A stretch of DNA of 64,000 nucleotides from Terrabacter sp040702505 (GTDB taxonomy: Bacteria; Actinomycetota; Actinomycetes; Actinomycetales; Dermatophilaceae): assembly GCF_040702505.1 (NCBI RefSeq), contig NZ_JBFBLC010000002.1:1-64000 (forward strand), given 5' to 3'. Below are positions 19,057 through 27,187 of the stretch, one piece after another (within the stretch, counting starts at the first letter, position 1; each line of letters starts with the position of its first letter). The notes under the pieces are model-generated. The model searched no databases. It was given only the letters and a program-made list of their open reading frames with translations, and had not been told where the DNA came from. The translations under genes were made by a program, and so were the position numbers.

Positions 19057-19088
19057 CAGCAGGTGGCGTCGTGCGACGCCACCTGCTG
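19057..19088. terminator. 15-bp hairpin between CHAP and DUF3097 genes
   Basis: CAGCAGGTGGCGTCG (19057-19071) and its exact complement (19074-19088) are separated by two bases, so the loop must open a pair or two. It sits between convergent stops at 18998 and 19116 and probably serves both. No T-run. Confidence 0.7.
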
Positions 19089-19115
19089 GCACCTCAGCTC
19101 ACCGGCGGCGTCCGC

Positions 19116-20000
19116 TTAGGCGCCGGGTTCGGTGACGAAGTCGATGAGCTCCTCGACGCTGGCCAGCAGCGTGGGCTCCAGGTCGGCGTAGGTGCGCACC
19201 GTGCCGAGGATCCGCTTCCACGCGTTCGCGATGTCGGCCTGGGTGGCGTGGGCCCAGCCGAGCTCGGCGCAGATGCCGTGCTTCCACGACGTGCCGCGGG
19301 GGATGACGGGCCACTGCTGCCAGCCGAGGCGCTCGGGGCGCACCGACTGCCACACGTCGACGTAGGGGTGGCCGAGGATCCGCACGTGCTGGCTCAGGCC
19401 CGGCAGGGCTCGCGCCTGCTCGACGATCCGCGCTTCCTTGGTGCCCGGCAGCAGGTGGTCGACGAGCACGCCCATCCGCCGGCCGGGGCCGGGGTGGAAG
19501 TCGGCGATGATGCCGGCGAGGTCGTCGACGCCGTCCATGAGCTCGACGACCACGCCCTCGACCCGCAGGTCATCACCCCACACCTTCTCGACGAGCTCGG
19601 CGTCGTGACGCCCCTCGACGTAGATCCGCGACCCGCTCGCGACGCGGGCCCGCGCCCCCTCGACGGCGACCGAGCCGCTCGCGGTCCGCGAGGCGGCCTT
19701 GCGAGCCGCTGCGAGCGCCGCCCCGGCCGCGGCGGTGGGCGGTGTCAGCGTGACGGGTGCGCCGTCGACGAGGAAGCCGGGGCCCAGGGGGAACGCTCGG
19801 GTCCGTCCCTGCCGGTCCTCGAGGTGGACGACGTGCATGCCACCCGCCTTCTCGACACGGACGACGGCGCCCACCCAGCCCGTCTCCACCTCCTCGACGA
19901 CGAGGTCCGGCTCCGCGGCCACCGGGGTCGAGCGACCGCGGCGCGGGGCACGCCAGTCGCCGCTGAGCACGTCTGATCCGTAACGGTCGATGGGGGACAC
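19116..20000 (-). CDS. DUF3097-family protein
   Basis: A 294-residue protein of the actinobacterial DUF3097 family, function unknown. After VSPIDRYGSDVLSGDW comes a beta-rich region (VVEEVETGWVGAVVRVEKAG), an alanine-rich linker, then a TOPRIM-like segment RIYVEGRHDAELVEKVWGDD and GVLVDHLLPGTKEARI. VEGRHDAE and VLVDH resemble the acidic metal site of TOPRIM folds; this is my reading, not an established activity. GTG 20000 is the best start. It is divergent from hrcA; 113 bp separate its start from the CIRCE element. Confidence 0.85.
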   Translation of the reverse strand: MSPIDRYGSDVLSGDWRAPRRGRSTPVAAEPDLVVEEVETGWVGAVVRVEKAGGMHVVHLEDRQGRTRAFPLGPGFLVDGAPVTLTPPTAAAGAALAAARKAASRTASGSVAVEGARARVASGSRIYVEGRHDAELVEKVWGDDLRVEGVVVELMDGVDDLAGIIADFHPGPGRRMGVLVDHLLPGTKEARIVEQARALPGLSQHVRILGHPYVDVWQSVRPERLGWQQWPVIPRGTSWKHGICAELGWAHATQADIANAWKRILGTVRTYADLEPTLLASVEELIDFVTEPGA

Positions 20001-20112
20001 GGGAAGCGAGGGTATGCCGTCGGGCCGGGTCGTCGGCAGCCGCCACGCGGGCGCCGACTGGGTGGCGGCATTACTTGGCCGGAATCGGAGATCCGGCCGC
20101 GACGACGTAGAC

Positions 20113-20139
20113 TTGGCACTCGTCAATCGAGAGTGCCAG
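20113..20139. promoter_or_regulatory. CIRCE operator
   Basis: TTGGCACTC (20113-20121), nine bases, GAGTGCCAG (20131-20139): one or two changes per half from consensus TTAGCACTC-N9-GAGTGCTAA. It lies 53 bp before hrcA, with TAGACT at 20108-20113 as an overlapping -10 candidate, so HrcA binding would block its own operon. Confidence 0.93.
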
Positions 20140-20192
20140 CACGCTGCCAGAGCGCCGCCCAGCACGTGCGAGACCAGCGAGGGAGGGTTGCG

Positions 20193-21251
20193 ATGAGCGA
20201 GGACCGCCGGCTGATGGTGCTGCGCGCCATCGTGCAGGACTACGTCCAGACCTCCGAACCCGTCGGGAGCAAGGCGCTCGTCGAGCGCCACCACCTCGGC
20301 GTCAGCGCCGCCACCGTGCGCAACGACATGGCCCTGCTCGAGGAGGAGGGCCTCATCCACGCGCCGCACACGTCGGCCGGGCGAGTGCCCACGGACGCCG
20401 GCTACCGCGTCTTCGTCGACCGGCTGAGCGCCATCAAGCCGCTGGGACCGGGTGAGCGCCGGGCGATCAGCCAGTTCCTGCAGGGCGCCGTCGACCTCGA
20501 CGACGTCGTCGACCGCACCGTGCGCCTCCTCGCCAGCCTCACCCGCCAGGTCGCCGTGGTGCAGTACCCGTCGCTCAGCCGCTCCACGGTCCGGCACGTC
20601 GAGCTCGTGCCGCTCGGCTCGACCCACCTCATGGTCGTGCTCATCGTCAACACCGGGCGGGTGGAGCAGCGCGTCGTCGACACCGGTCGCGTCCTCGTCG
20701 GCGCTGAGGGCGAGGCTCTCGTCGCGTCGATGCGCACCCGGGTCAACGAGGTCGCGGCCGGCGTGCCGTTCACCGTGGCGGCGACGCGTCTGCGGCGGCT
20801 CGTCGACGAGCCGGACGGCAGCGCCGGAGCCGACGATGACCGGGCGGCGCTGCAGGCGGTCGTCTCGGCCCTCGGCGACGCACTCGTCGAGGAGCGCGAG
20901 GAGCGCGTCGTGCTGGCGGGGCAGGCCAACCTCGCCCGCTCGGTCGCCGACTTCCCGCGCACCATCGGACCCATCCTCGAGGCGCTCGAGGAGCACGTCA
21001 CCCTGCTGCGCCTGCTCGGGCAGCTGGGCGATGACCCCGACCTCGTCTCGGTCCGCATCGGCTCCGAGAACCCCGTCTCTGGCCTGCAGACCACCTCGCT
21101 CGTCTCCGTGGGGTACGGCTCGGGCAGCGAGCGGGTCGCGAGCCTCGGAGTCCTCGGCCCGACCCGGATGGACTATCCGACGACGATGGCCTCCGTGCGG
21201 GCCGTGGCGCGCTACGTCTCGGAGATCCTCGACGAGAACCAGGCCACCTGA
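20193..21251 (+). CDS. hrcA: Heat-inducible transcription repressor HrcA
   Basis: A 352-residue repressor of class I heat-shock genes. The winged helix is seen as RLMVLRAIVQDYVQTSEPVG, then SAATVRNDMALLEEEGLIHA and PHTSAGRVPTDAGYR, which is the HrcA signature. The GAF-like and dimerisation domains follow (VVQYPSLSRSTVRHVELVPL, RIGSENPVSGLQTTSLVSVG). GGGAGGG lies 6 bases before ATG 20193. A CIRCE element just upstream shows autoregulation. In actinobacteria HrcA normally also controls groEL/groES elsewhere. dnaJ follows after 78 bp. Confidence 0.96.
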   Translation: MSEDRRLMVLRAIVQDYVQTSEPVGSKALVERHHLGVSAATVRNDMALLEEEGLIHAPHTSAGRVPTDAGYRVFVDRLSAIKPLGPGERRAISQFLQGAVDLDDVVDRTVRLLASLTRQVAVVQYPSLSRSTVRHVELVPLGSTHLMVVLIVNTGRVEQRVVDTGRVLVGAEGEALVASMRTRVNEVAAGVPFTVAATRLRRLVDEPDGSAGADDDRAALQAVVSALGDALVEEREERVVLAGQANLARSVADFPRTIGPILEALEEHVTLLRLLGQLGDDPDLVSVRIGSENPVSGLQTTSLVSVGYGSGSERVASLGVLGPTRMDYPTTMASVRAVARYVSEILDENQAT

Positions 21252-21329
21252 CCCGAAGCACCGACCTCGGCCAGTCCGCCGGTGCCCACGGCGCCGGAAC
21301 CAGAAGCACCACGTATCGAAGGAACCAGC

Positions 21330-22463
21330 TTGAACGACTACTACGCCGTCCTCGGGGTCTCGCGCGACGCGAGCCAGGAGGAGATCAAGAAGGCCTACCG
21401 TCGGCTGGCCCGCAAGCTGCACCCCGACGTCAACCCCGGCCCCGAGGCCGAGGAGGAGTTCAAGCGGGTGTCGCAGGCCTACGACGTGCTCTCCGACCCG
21501 CAGAAGCGCCAGTCCTTCGACATGGGCGCCGACCCGTTCGCGACGGGCGGCGGCGCGGGCTTCGGGGCCGGCCAGGGCTTCTCGTTCAGCGACGTCATGG
21601 ACGCCTTCTTCGGCGCCGGTGCCACGGCCGGCTCACGCGGCCCCCGCTCGCGCGTGCAGCGCGGCCAGGACGCCCTCGTACGCCTCGACATCGACCTCGC
21701 CAAGGCGGTCTTCGGCTCCGAGGAGGAGCTGACGCTCGACACCGCGGTCGGCTGCACCCGGTGCGGCGGCGACGGTGCCGAGCCGGGCACCGGGCGCCAG
21801 ACCTGCCCGATCTGCCACGGCAGCGGCGAGGTGCAGCAGATCCAGCGCAGCTTCCTCGGCCAGGTCATGACCTCGCGGCCGTGCGTCAACTGCCAGGGAT
21901 TCGGGTCCACGCTCACCGACCCGTGCCACGACTGCTCCGGTGACGGGCGCGTGCGCACCCGCCGCAGCCTCAAGCTCAAGGTGCCCGCGGGCGTCGACAC
22001 CGGCACCCGCATCCAGCTGACGGGCGAGGGCGAGGTCGGCCCGGGCAACGGCCCCAACGCCGACCTCTACGTCGAGATCCGCGTCCTCAACCACGAGACG
22101 TACACCCGCCGCGGTGACGACCTGCACTGCAGCGTCGAGCTGCCGATGGCGGCGGCCGCGCTGGGCACGAGCTTCAAGCTGTCCACGTTCGACGGCATGC
22201 AGGACCTCGAGATCAAGCCGGGCACCCAGAGCGGCGACGTGCTGACCCTGCGCGGCCTCGGTGTCACCCACCTGCGCCACGGCGGCCGAGGCGACCTGCT
22301 CGTGCACGCCACGGTGCAGACGCCGACGCGCCTGACCGAGGAGCAGGAGGAGCTGCTGCGCCAGTTCGCCGCGCTGCGCGGCGAGGACAGCCCCCAGGGC
22401 CGGCTCACGCCGGCCAACAAGGGCCTGTTCGGCAAGCTGCGCGACGCCTTCAAGGACAAGTGA
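21330..22463 (+). CDS. dnaJ: Chaperone DnaJ
   Basis: A 377-residue type I J-protein that stimulates DnaK ATPase. The J domain has H31-P32-D33 in LARKLHPDVN, a Gly/Phe-rich linker follows (GGGAGFGAGQGFSF), and four zinc repeats lie at about 142-210 (CTRCGGDG, CPICHGSG, CVNCQGFG, CHDCSGDG). The substrate-binding C-terminal domains follow. The start is TTG 21330 with AAGGA 7 bases upstream; the ATG 48 bases earlier gives a non-family extension. This is the hrcA-linked dnaJ copy. No dnaK or grpE is in the window, so a second dnaJ with dnaK elsewhere is likely. Confidence 0.95.
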   Translation: MNDYYAVLGVSRDASQEEIKKAYRRLARKLHPDVNPGPEAEEEFKRVSQAYDVLSDPQKRQSFDMGADPFATGGGAGFGAGQGFSFSDVMDAFFGAGATAGSRGPRSRVQRGQDALVRLDIDLAKAVFGSEEELTLDTAVGCTRCGGDGAEPGTGRQTCPICHGSGEVQQIQRSFLGQVMTSRPCVNCQGFGSTLTDPCHDCSGDGRVRTRRSLKLKVPAGVDTGTRIQLTGEGEVGPGNGPNADLYVEIRVLNHETYTRRGDDLHCSVELPMAAAALGTSFKLSTFDGMQDLEIKPGTQSGDVLTLRGLGVTHLRHGGRGDLLVHATVQTPTRLTEEQEELLRQFAALRGEDSPQGRLTPANKGLFGKLRDAFKDK

Positions 22464-22482
22464 GCCCTCCGGTGGGCCCGCG

Positions 22483-23226
22483 GTGACGCACCAGCTCTTC
22501 CTCGGCGAGCCCTCGGCGGTGGCCGCGGCCGTCGTCGGCGCGACGCTCGTGCTCGAGGGCGACGAGGGCCGGCACGCGGCCACGGTGGTGCGGCTGCGCC
22601 CCGGTGAGCGCTGCTTCGTGGCCGACGGCGCCGGCCGGCGGGTGCTCGTCGAGGCCACCGAGGTCGACCGCACCCGCGTGTGCGGCCGGGTGCTCGACGT
22701 GGTCGACGAGCCGGCGCCCGCGCCGCGGTTCGTGCTCGTCCAGGCCCTCGCCAAGGGTGACCGCGACGAGCAGGCGATCGAGGCGGCGACCGAGCTCGGC
22801 GTCGACGAGGTCGTGCCGTGGCAGGCCGAGCGCTCCGTCGTGGTCTGGCGCGGCGAGCGGGCGGCGAAGTCGCAGGCCAAGTGGGCGGCCGTCGTGGCCC
22901 GGGCGACCAAGCAGTCCCGCCGAGCCCGTATGCCGGCCACCGCCTCCGTCGTGGGGATCGACGGCCTCGTCGCGCGGGTCAAGAGCGCGAGTCTGGCCTT
23001 GGTGCTCCACGAGGACGCCACCGAGCCGCTCGCGCCCATGGAGCTGCCGACCGACGGCGACGTCCTCCTCGTCGTCGGGCCGGAGGGCGGCATCACCGCG
23101 CGCGAGCTCGACGCGCTGGCGGCAGCGGGTGCCCGGCCGGTTCGACTGGGCTCGACGATCCTGCGCGCCTCCTCCGCCGGCCCGGCGGCGCTCGCGGTCC
23201 TCAGCGCGCGCGCCCGCTGGCGCTGA
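22483..23226 (+). CDS. rsmE: 16S rRNA (uracil(1498)-N(3))-methyltransferase
   Basis: A 247-residue SPOUT-class methyltransferase that modifies U1498 of 16S rRNA. The N-terminal PUA-like part includes GDEGRHAATVVRLRPGE. FVLVQALAKGDRDEQAIEAA and TELGVDEVVPWQAERSVV are typical of RsmE. The trefoil knot appears as LVVGPEGGITARELDAL and RLGSTILRASSAGPAAL. It starts with GTG 22483, 19 bp after dnaJ, in the usual dnaJ-rsmE operon. A 14-bp hairpin at 23276-23326 follows. Confidence 0.95.
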   Translation: MTHQLFLGEPSAVAAAVVGATLVLEGDEGRHAATVVRLRPGERCFVADGAGRRVLVEATEVDRTRVCGRVLDVVDEPAPAPRFVLVQALAKGDRDEQAIEAATELGVDEVVPWQAERSVVVWRGERAAKSQAKWAAVVARATKQSRRARMPATASVVGIDGLVARVKSASLALVLHEDATEPLAPMELPTDGDVLLVVGPEGGITARELDALAAAGARPVRLGSTILRASSAGPAALAVLSARARWR

Positions 23227-23275
23227 GCGTGCCCCTGCGGGGCGGCATGCGCAGGCCTTCGCCCAGCCGGCGCCC

Positions 23276-23326
23276 CGGTTCGAGGTGATATCGGGCACCT
23301 GCGGCTGCCGCGATCACCTCGAACCG
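23276..23326. terminator. Hairpin between rsmE and the GerMN-domain gene
   Basis: CGGTTCGAGGTGAT (23276-23289) pairs exactly with 23313-23326. The 23-base interior can form a smaller GC-rich hairpin, giving a forked structure. It lies between convergent stops at 23226 and 23346. No T-run. The core CGAGGTG/CACCTCG recurs in the hairpin at 8898-8938. Confidence 0.6.
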
Positions 23327-23345
23327 CGAGACGACGGCGGGTGGG

Positions 23346-24602
23346 TCAGCGGGCGGTGAGCGGCACGCGTTGCTCGGCCACGGTGCTCGCGTCCTCGGCG
23401 CTGCTCTCGTAGACGCGCAGCACATAGGTGCCCGCAGGCACCGGCTTGGTGGTGAACGTGTAGGCGGCGCGTGCCGGGGCCGACTGGGCCGCGGTGGTCA
23501 CCCCGCCGTCGACGCGCCTGCCGTTCCGGAACAGCTCCCACAGCACGGTGGCCTCGAAGGTGCTGGCGACGCCCTTGACGGTCACGGGCTTGCCCGCGCT
23601 GACGACCGCGCCGCGGGCCGGCTCGTCGACCCAGATCGGCGCGACCTGGTCGAGGACGGCCATCGGGTCGCTCGGGCGCGTGTAGGACGCGGTCACCGGG
23701 TGACCGGGGGAGACCTGGCTGCCGCCGTCGGCGAGCTGGAACCGGACCGGCAGCGACTTGCCGAGCGCGGCCTGCACCGTCCAGACCAGCTGCTCGATCG
23801 CCAGCTGCTGGGTGCTGGCGGTGCCTCCCGACAGCCGCACGGTGATGCCGTCGGCGGAGACCGCGACCGACTGCGGCGTGATGCCGACCCAGGCGGAGCG
23901 GTAGGAGGAGCCGGCCGGTGCCGGGCCCATCGCCAGGCGGAGCGCCGCGAGGGCCGTGTTGTCGCCCGTGCTCGGTGAGGGGAAAGAGGCAGGCGCGAAC
24001 TCGCGGAAGAGCCGCAGCTGCGGGCTCCCCGCCACGACCGGACCGACGTAGTAGACCGGCACGGTCGTGCGCACTGTCGCTTGCCCGGGGGCGCTCGTCG
24101 GGGCCGCCGTCGGGGAGGGGGAGAGCCCCTCGGCCGAGGTGGTGGGGATGCTCGAAGGTGCACCGGAGGAAGCGCCCGAGGGTGTGCCCGGCGCCGTCGG
24201 CGCGACGGAGGTGGCGGTGGGGGAGGTCGCCGCGACCGGCGGCGCCTGGGCCGGTGGCCGGTTGAGCGCCCACAGGGTGCCCGCGACGAGCAGCGCAGCG
24301 GCGGCTGCCGCGGCCGGCAGCATCAGGCGACGGGAGCGGGTCGGCCTCGCGGTGTCGCCGCCGCGTCCACGCGCGGTGAAGGCCGTTGAGGCGCGGGTTC
24401 CGCGCGCTTCGGTGAGGATCGCGTCGAGTCGTTCGGTGGGAGCCATCGACCGGGCCTCCTCGTGCAGTGCCCGGCGCAGGCGCGCCTCGGTGGACCCGAG
24501 CGGGGGGTGGTCCCCGCGAGGCCCGGGTGCTCCGGCGGTGGTGGGCGGCTCCCCGTGGTCCTCGCCGGGACGCGGCGCGGGCCCGGTGGCGTCTGTGTTC
24601 AT
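23346..24602 (-). CDS. Membrane-anchored GerMN/Gmad2-domain protein, possible anti-sigma partner
   Basis: A 418-residue single-pass protein. Residues 1-90 are cytoplasmic and contain a charged helix (LRRALHEEARSMAPTERLDA). One membrane helix follows (LMLPAAAAAAALLVAGTLWA), then a Pro/Ser/Thr-rich linker to about 175. A GerMN domain (VYYVGPVVAGSPQLRLFREF to TQQLAIEQLVWTVQAAL) precedes a Gmad2 immunoglobulin-like domain (IWVDEPARGAVVSAGKPVTV to AGTYVLRVYESSAEDAST). Both domains are known from spore germination and sporulation proteins. ATGA overlap with the sigma-factor stop shows coupling. The layout is that of an anti-sigma factor, which is inference. Confidence 0.85.
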   Translation of the reverse strand: MNTDATGPAPRPGEDHGEPPTTAGAPGPRGDHPPLGSTEARLRRALHEEARSMAPTERLDAILTEARGTRASTAFTARGRGGDTARPTRSRRLMLPAAAAAAALLVAGTLWALNRPPAQAPPVAATSPTATSVAPTAPGTPSGASSGAPSSIPTTSAEGLSPSPTAAPTSAPGQATVRTTVPVYYVGPVVAGSPQLRLFREFAPASFPSPSTGDNTALAALRLAMGPAPAGSSYRSAWVGITPQSVAVSADGITVRLSGGTASTQQLAIEQLVWTVQAALGKSLPVRFQLADGGSQVSPGHPVTASYTRPSDPMAVLDQVAPIWVDEPARGAVVSAGKPVTVKGVASTFEATVLWELFRNGRRVDGGVTTAAQSAPARAAYTFTTKPVPAGTYVLRVYESSAEDASTVAEQRVPLTAR

Positions 24603-25198
24603 GACAGCTCCAGGGGCTCGATGGTGCGGCGCAGGGTGGTGAGGGCGCGGTGGGCGTGGGTCTTCACGGCCCCGGGTGAGATCTCGAGGGCCGCTGCGAT
24701 CTGGGGCTCGGACAGGCCCGCGTAGTAGCGCAGGACCACGACCTCGCGCTGGCGGACCGGCAGGTCGTGCAGGGCCGTGACGACGAGGGCACGGTCGGCC
24801 GAGCGCAGCGCCTCGACCTCGGCGCTCCCGTGGCTCCCACGCCCGGGGACGTCCGCAGCCGCGGCCTCGCGCACGTTCTGCCGGTCCACCACCACCTGGT
24901 GGCGCTGCACCGAGCGACAGCCGTTCACCACCGCCGCCTGCAGATATCCCACGACCCGTCCGCCCTCACGGATGGCGGACCAGCTGCGGTGGGTCGCCAC
25001 GAACGCGTCCTGGACGACGTCCTCGGCGGCGAGCTGGTCGCGCAGCAGCAGCCACGCCAGGCGCACCAACCGGTGCCAGTGCGCGCGGTAGAGCTCGGTC
25101 ACGGCGAGGTCCGGATCGGCGGGCAGGGCAGCCGGGACGGCGGCGGGAGACTCCCCGGACCCGGTGGGTCGGGAGGCTCCGAGCTCACCGACCGGCAT
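24599..25198 (-). CDS. ECF RNA polymerase sigma factor, SigE family
   Basis: A 199-residue group 4 sigma factor. Region 2 spans VTELYRAHWHRLVRLAWLLL to AEDVVQDAFVATHRSW. Region 4 is LPVRQREVVVLRYYAGLSEP, continuing QIAAALEISPGAVKTHAHRA as helix-turn-helix. The family is the actinobacterial SigE-type (SigE70) group. ATG 25198 fits both region 2 spacing and a GTATGCCG 8-mer covering the start codon. Coupled by ATGA to the GerMN/Gmad2 membrane protein, which probably senses or restrains it. Divergent from the HIT gene across 84 bp, which include the 12-bp palindrome CTGCACGTGCAG (25231-25242). Confidence 0.92.
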   Translation of the reverse strand: MPVGELGASRPTGSGESPAAVPAALPADPDLAVTELYRAHWHRLVRLAWLLLRDQLAAEDVVQDAFVATHRSWSAIREGGRVVGYLQAAVVNGCRSVQRHQVVVDRQNVREAAAADVPGRGSHGSAEVEALRSADRALVVTALHDLPVRQREVVVLRYYAGLSEPQIAAALEISPGAVKTHAHRALTTLRRTIEPLELS

Positions 25199-25243
25199 AC
25201 CCAACGCTCTCACGGACGGTAGACGCGCAGCTGCACGTGCAGG

Positions 25244-25273
25244 TTGACGCGCCCGTCGGCGTCGGGGTCCTAG
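25244..25273 (+). promoter_or_regulatory. Candidate promoter of the HIT-S10 genes
   Basis: TTGACG at 25244-25249 and TCCTAG at 25268-25273 with an 18-bp spacer. The predicted start would fall within a few bases of ATG 25283, giving a nearly leaderless mRNA. Confidence 0.4.
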
Positions 25274-25282
25274 GGTGCGGTC

Positions 25283-25642
25283 ATGACCTCGCAGACCCCC
25301 AGTGACTGCCTCTTCTGCAAGATCGTCGCCGGTGAGATCCCCTCCGAACGCGTCGCCGAGAGCGAGCGGTCCATCGCCTTCCGCGACATCAGCCCGGCCG
25401 CGCCCGTCCACGTGCTCGTCGTGCCGCGGCGCCACGAGCCGACCGTCGGCGCGCTCGCCGCCGCCTCGGGTGAGGACCTGACCGACGTCTTCCGACTGGC
25501 GGCGCAGGTAGCCGAGCAGGAGGGCGTGGCCGACGCGCACCGGATGATCGTCAACACCGGCAGCGGCGCGGGCCAGACGATCTTCCACGCACACGTCCAC
25601 GTCCTCGGTGGCACCACCTTCACCGAGCGGGGGATGGTGTGA
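25283..25642 (+). CDS. HIT-family nucleotide hydrolase/transferase
   Basis: A 119-residue histidine-triad protein of the Hint branch, which hydrolyses nucleoside phosphoramidates and acyl-AMPs. CLFCKIVAGEIPSERV supplies the N-terminal zinc-type cysteines, HVLVVPRRH the conserved strand, and the triad is HAHVHV near residue 107, followed by LGG. ATG 25283 is clear. GTGA overlap couples it to the following S10 peptidase gene. HIT genes often sit near phoH/ybeY in actinobacteria. Confidence 0.93.
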   Translation: MTSQTPSDCLFCKIVAGEIPSERVAESERSIAFRDISPAAPVHVLVVPRRHEPTVGALAAASGEDLTDVFRLAAQVAEQEGVADAHRMIVNTGSGAGQTIFHAHVHVLGGTTFTERGMV

Positions 25643-27183
25643 CCACGCCCGGCTCCGACGACACCGCCCACGACGCCGCTGGCGACGCCGCCCACGATGC
25701 CGAGCGCCCCGAGGGCGGCTCGACCACCGCGACCACCGCCAGGGCCGCCGAGCCGGTCGACGACCTCGTCACCACCCAGCACACGCTCGAGGCCGGCGGC
25801 CGCACCCTGCGCTACACCGCCACCACGGGGCGCGTCGTGCTGCGCGAGGAGGAGCACAAGGACGGCACGTTCGGCGGCCACAAGGCGCGCGCGGAGCTCT
25901 CCCTGACGAGCTACGTCCTCGACGACGCCGACCCACGCACCCGCCCGGTGACCTTCGCCTTCAACGGCGGCCCCGGCAGCTCCAGCGTCTGGCTGCACCT
26001 CGGCCTGCTCGGCCCACGCCGGGTGGTCAGCGGTGACGTCGGGGCGCTCCAGCCGCCGCCCTACGACCTCGTCGACAACCCCGAGTCACTCCTGACCGTC
26101 AGCGACCTCGTCTTCATCGACCCGATGTCGACCGGCTACTCCCGAGCCGTCGAGGGCGGCAAGCCGGGGGAGTACCACGGCTACCAGAAGGACATCGAGT
26201 CGGTCGCCGAGCTCATCCGCCTGTGGACCTCGCGCCACGGCCGGTGGATGTCTCCGAAGCTCGTCGCCGGCGAGTCCTACGGCACCCTCCGCGGGGCGGC
26301 CCTCGCCGAGCACCTGCAGAGCCGCTACGGGATGTACCTCAATGGCCTCATCCTGATCAGCAGCGTCCTCGACCTGGGCTCCGTCGACTTCGAGAACCAG
26401 CGCAACGACCGCGCCCACGCCCTCTACCTGCCGACGTATGCCGCCGTGGCCCACTACCACGGCAAGCATGCCGGACGCTCGCTGAGGGACGTGCTCGACG
26501 AGGCGGAGGCGTATGCCGCCCGCGACTACCCGTGGGTGCTCTCGCGCGGCAACCGGCTCACGCCCGTGGAGCGCGCCGAGGCGGTCTCGACGCTGGCGCG
26601 CCTGTCGGGTCTGACCGAGGACTACGTCGACCGCGCCGACCTGCGCATCGAGCACTGGCGCTTCTTCACCGAGCTGCTGCGCGACCAGCGGCTGTCGGTC
26701 GGGCGCCTCGACGCCCGGTTCACGGGACCGGCCGCCGCCGCCATCGCGGAGAACATGGACGCCGACCCCTCGCACGACGCGATCACGGGCCCGTACGCCG
26801 CCGCGTGGAACCACTACGTGCGCGACGAGCTCGGCTACCGCAGCGACCTGCACTACGAGCAGATCTCACGGCTCGTGCACCCCTGGTCGTTCAAGGACTT
26901 CGAGGGACGGCCGGTCGACGTGTCACCGAAGCTGGAGCGCGCCATGCGGCAGAACCCGCACCTGCTGGTGCACATCGCCTACGGCTACTACGACGGGGCG
27001 ACGCCCCACTTCGCGGCCGAGGACGTCGTCGCCCACTTGCAGCTGCCCGTAGACCGCCTCGCGAACGTCGAGCACGTGTACTACGAGGCAGGGCACATGA
27101 TGTACGTCCACGAGCCCTCGCGCCTGCGGCAGAGCGCAGACCTGGCCGATTTCGTGGTGAGGAGCGCGAGCCGCGACACGTAG
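25639..27183 (+). CDS. S10-family serine carboxypeptidase-like protein
   Basis: A 514-residue alpha/beta hydrolase of the S10 peptidase family. NGGPGSSSVWLHLGLLGPRR supplies the oxyanion-hole region, GESYG (about residue 212) the nucleophile Ser, and the closing His lies in YYEAGHMMY. No signal peptide is seen, so it is probably cytoplasmic, unlike eukaryotic vacuolar members. It starts at GTG 25639 overlapping the HIT stop. A Thr/Ala/Asp-rich N-terminus of about 40 residues precedes the fold. Its placement between HIT and phoH is not part of the usual gene order; substrate is unknown. Confidence 0.88.
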   Translation: MTTPGSDDTAHDAAGDAAHDAERPEGGSTTATTARAAEPVDDLVTTQHTLEAGGRTLRYTATTGRVVLREEEHKDGTFGGHKARAELSLTSYVLDDADPRTRPVTFAFNGGPGSSSVWLHLGLLGPRRVVSGDVGALQPPPYDLVDNPESLLTVSDLVFIDPMSTGYSRAVEGGKPGEYHGYQKDIESVAELIRLWTSRHGRWMSPKLVAGESYGTLRGAALAEHLQSRYGMYLNGLILISSVLDLGSVDFENQRNDRAHALYLPTYAAVAHYHGKHAGRSLRDVLDEAEAYAARDYPWVLSRGNRLTPVERAEAVSTLARLSGLTEDYVDRADLRIEHWRFFTELLRDQRLSVGRLDARFTGPAAAAIAENMDADPSHDAITGPYAAAWNHYVRDELGYRSDLHYEQISRLVHPWSFKDFEGRPVDVSPKLERAMRQNPHLLVHIAYGYYDGATPHFAAEDVVAHLQLPVDRLANVEHVYYEAGHMMYVHEPSRLRQSADLADFVVRSASRDT

Positions 27184-27187
27184 ACTC

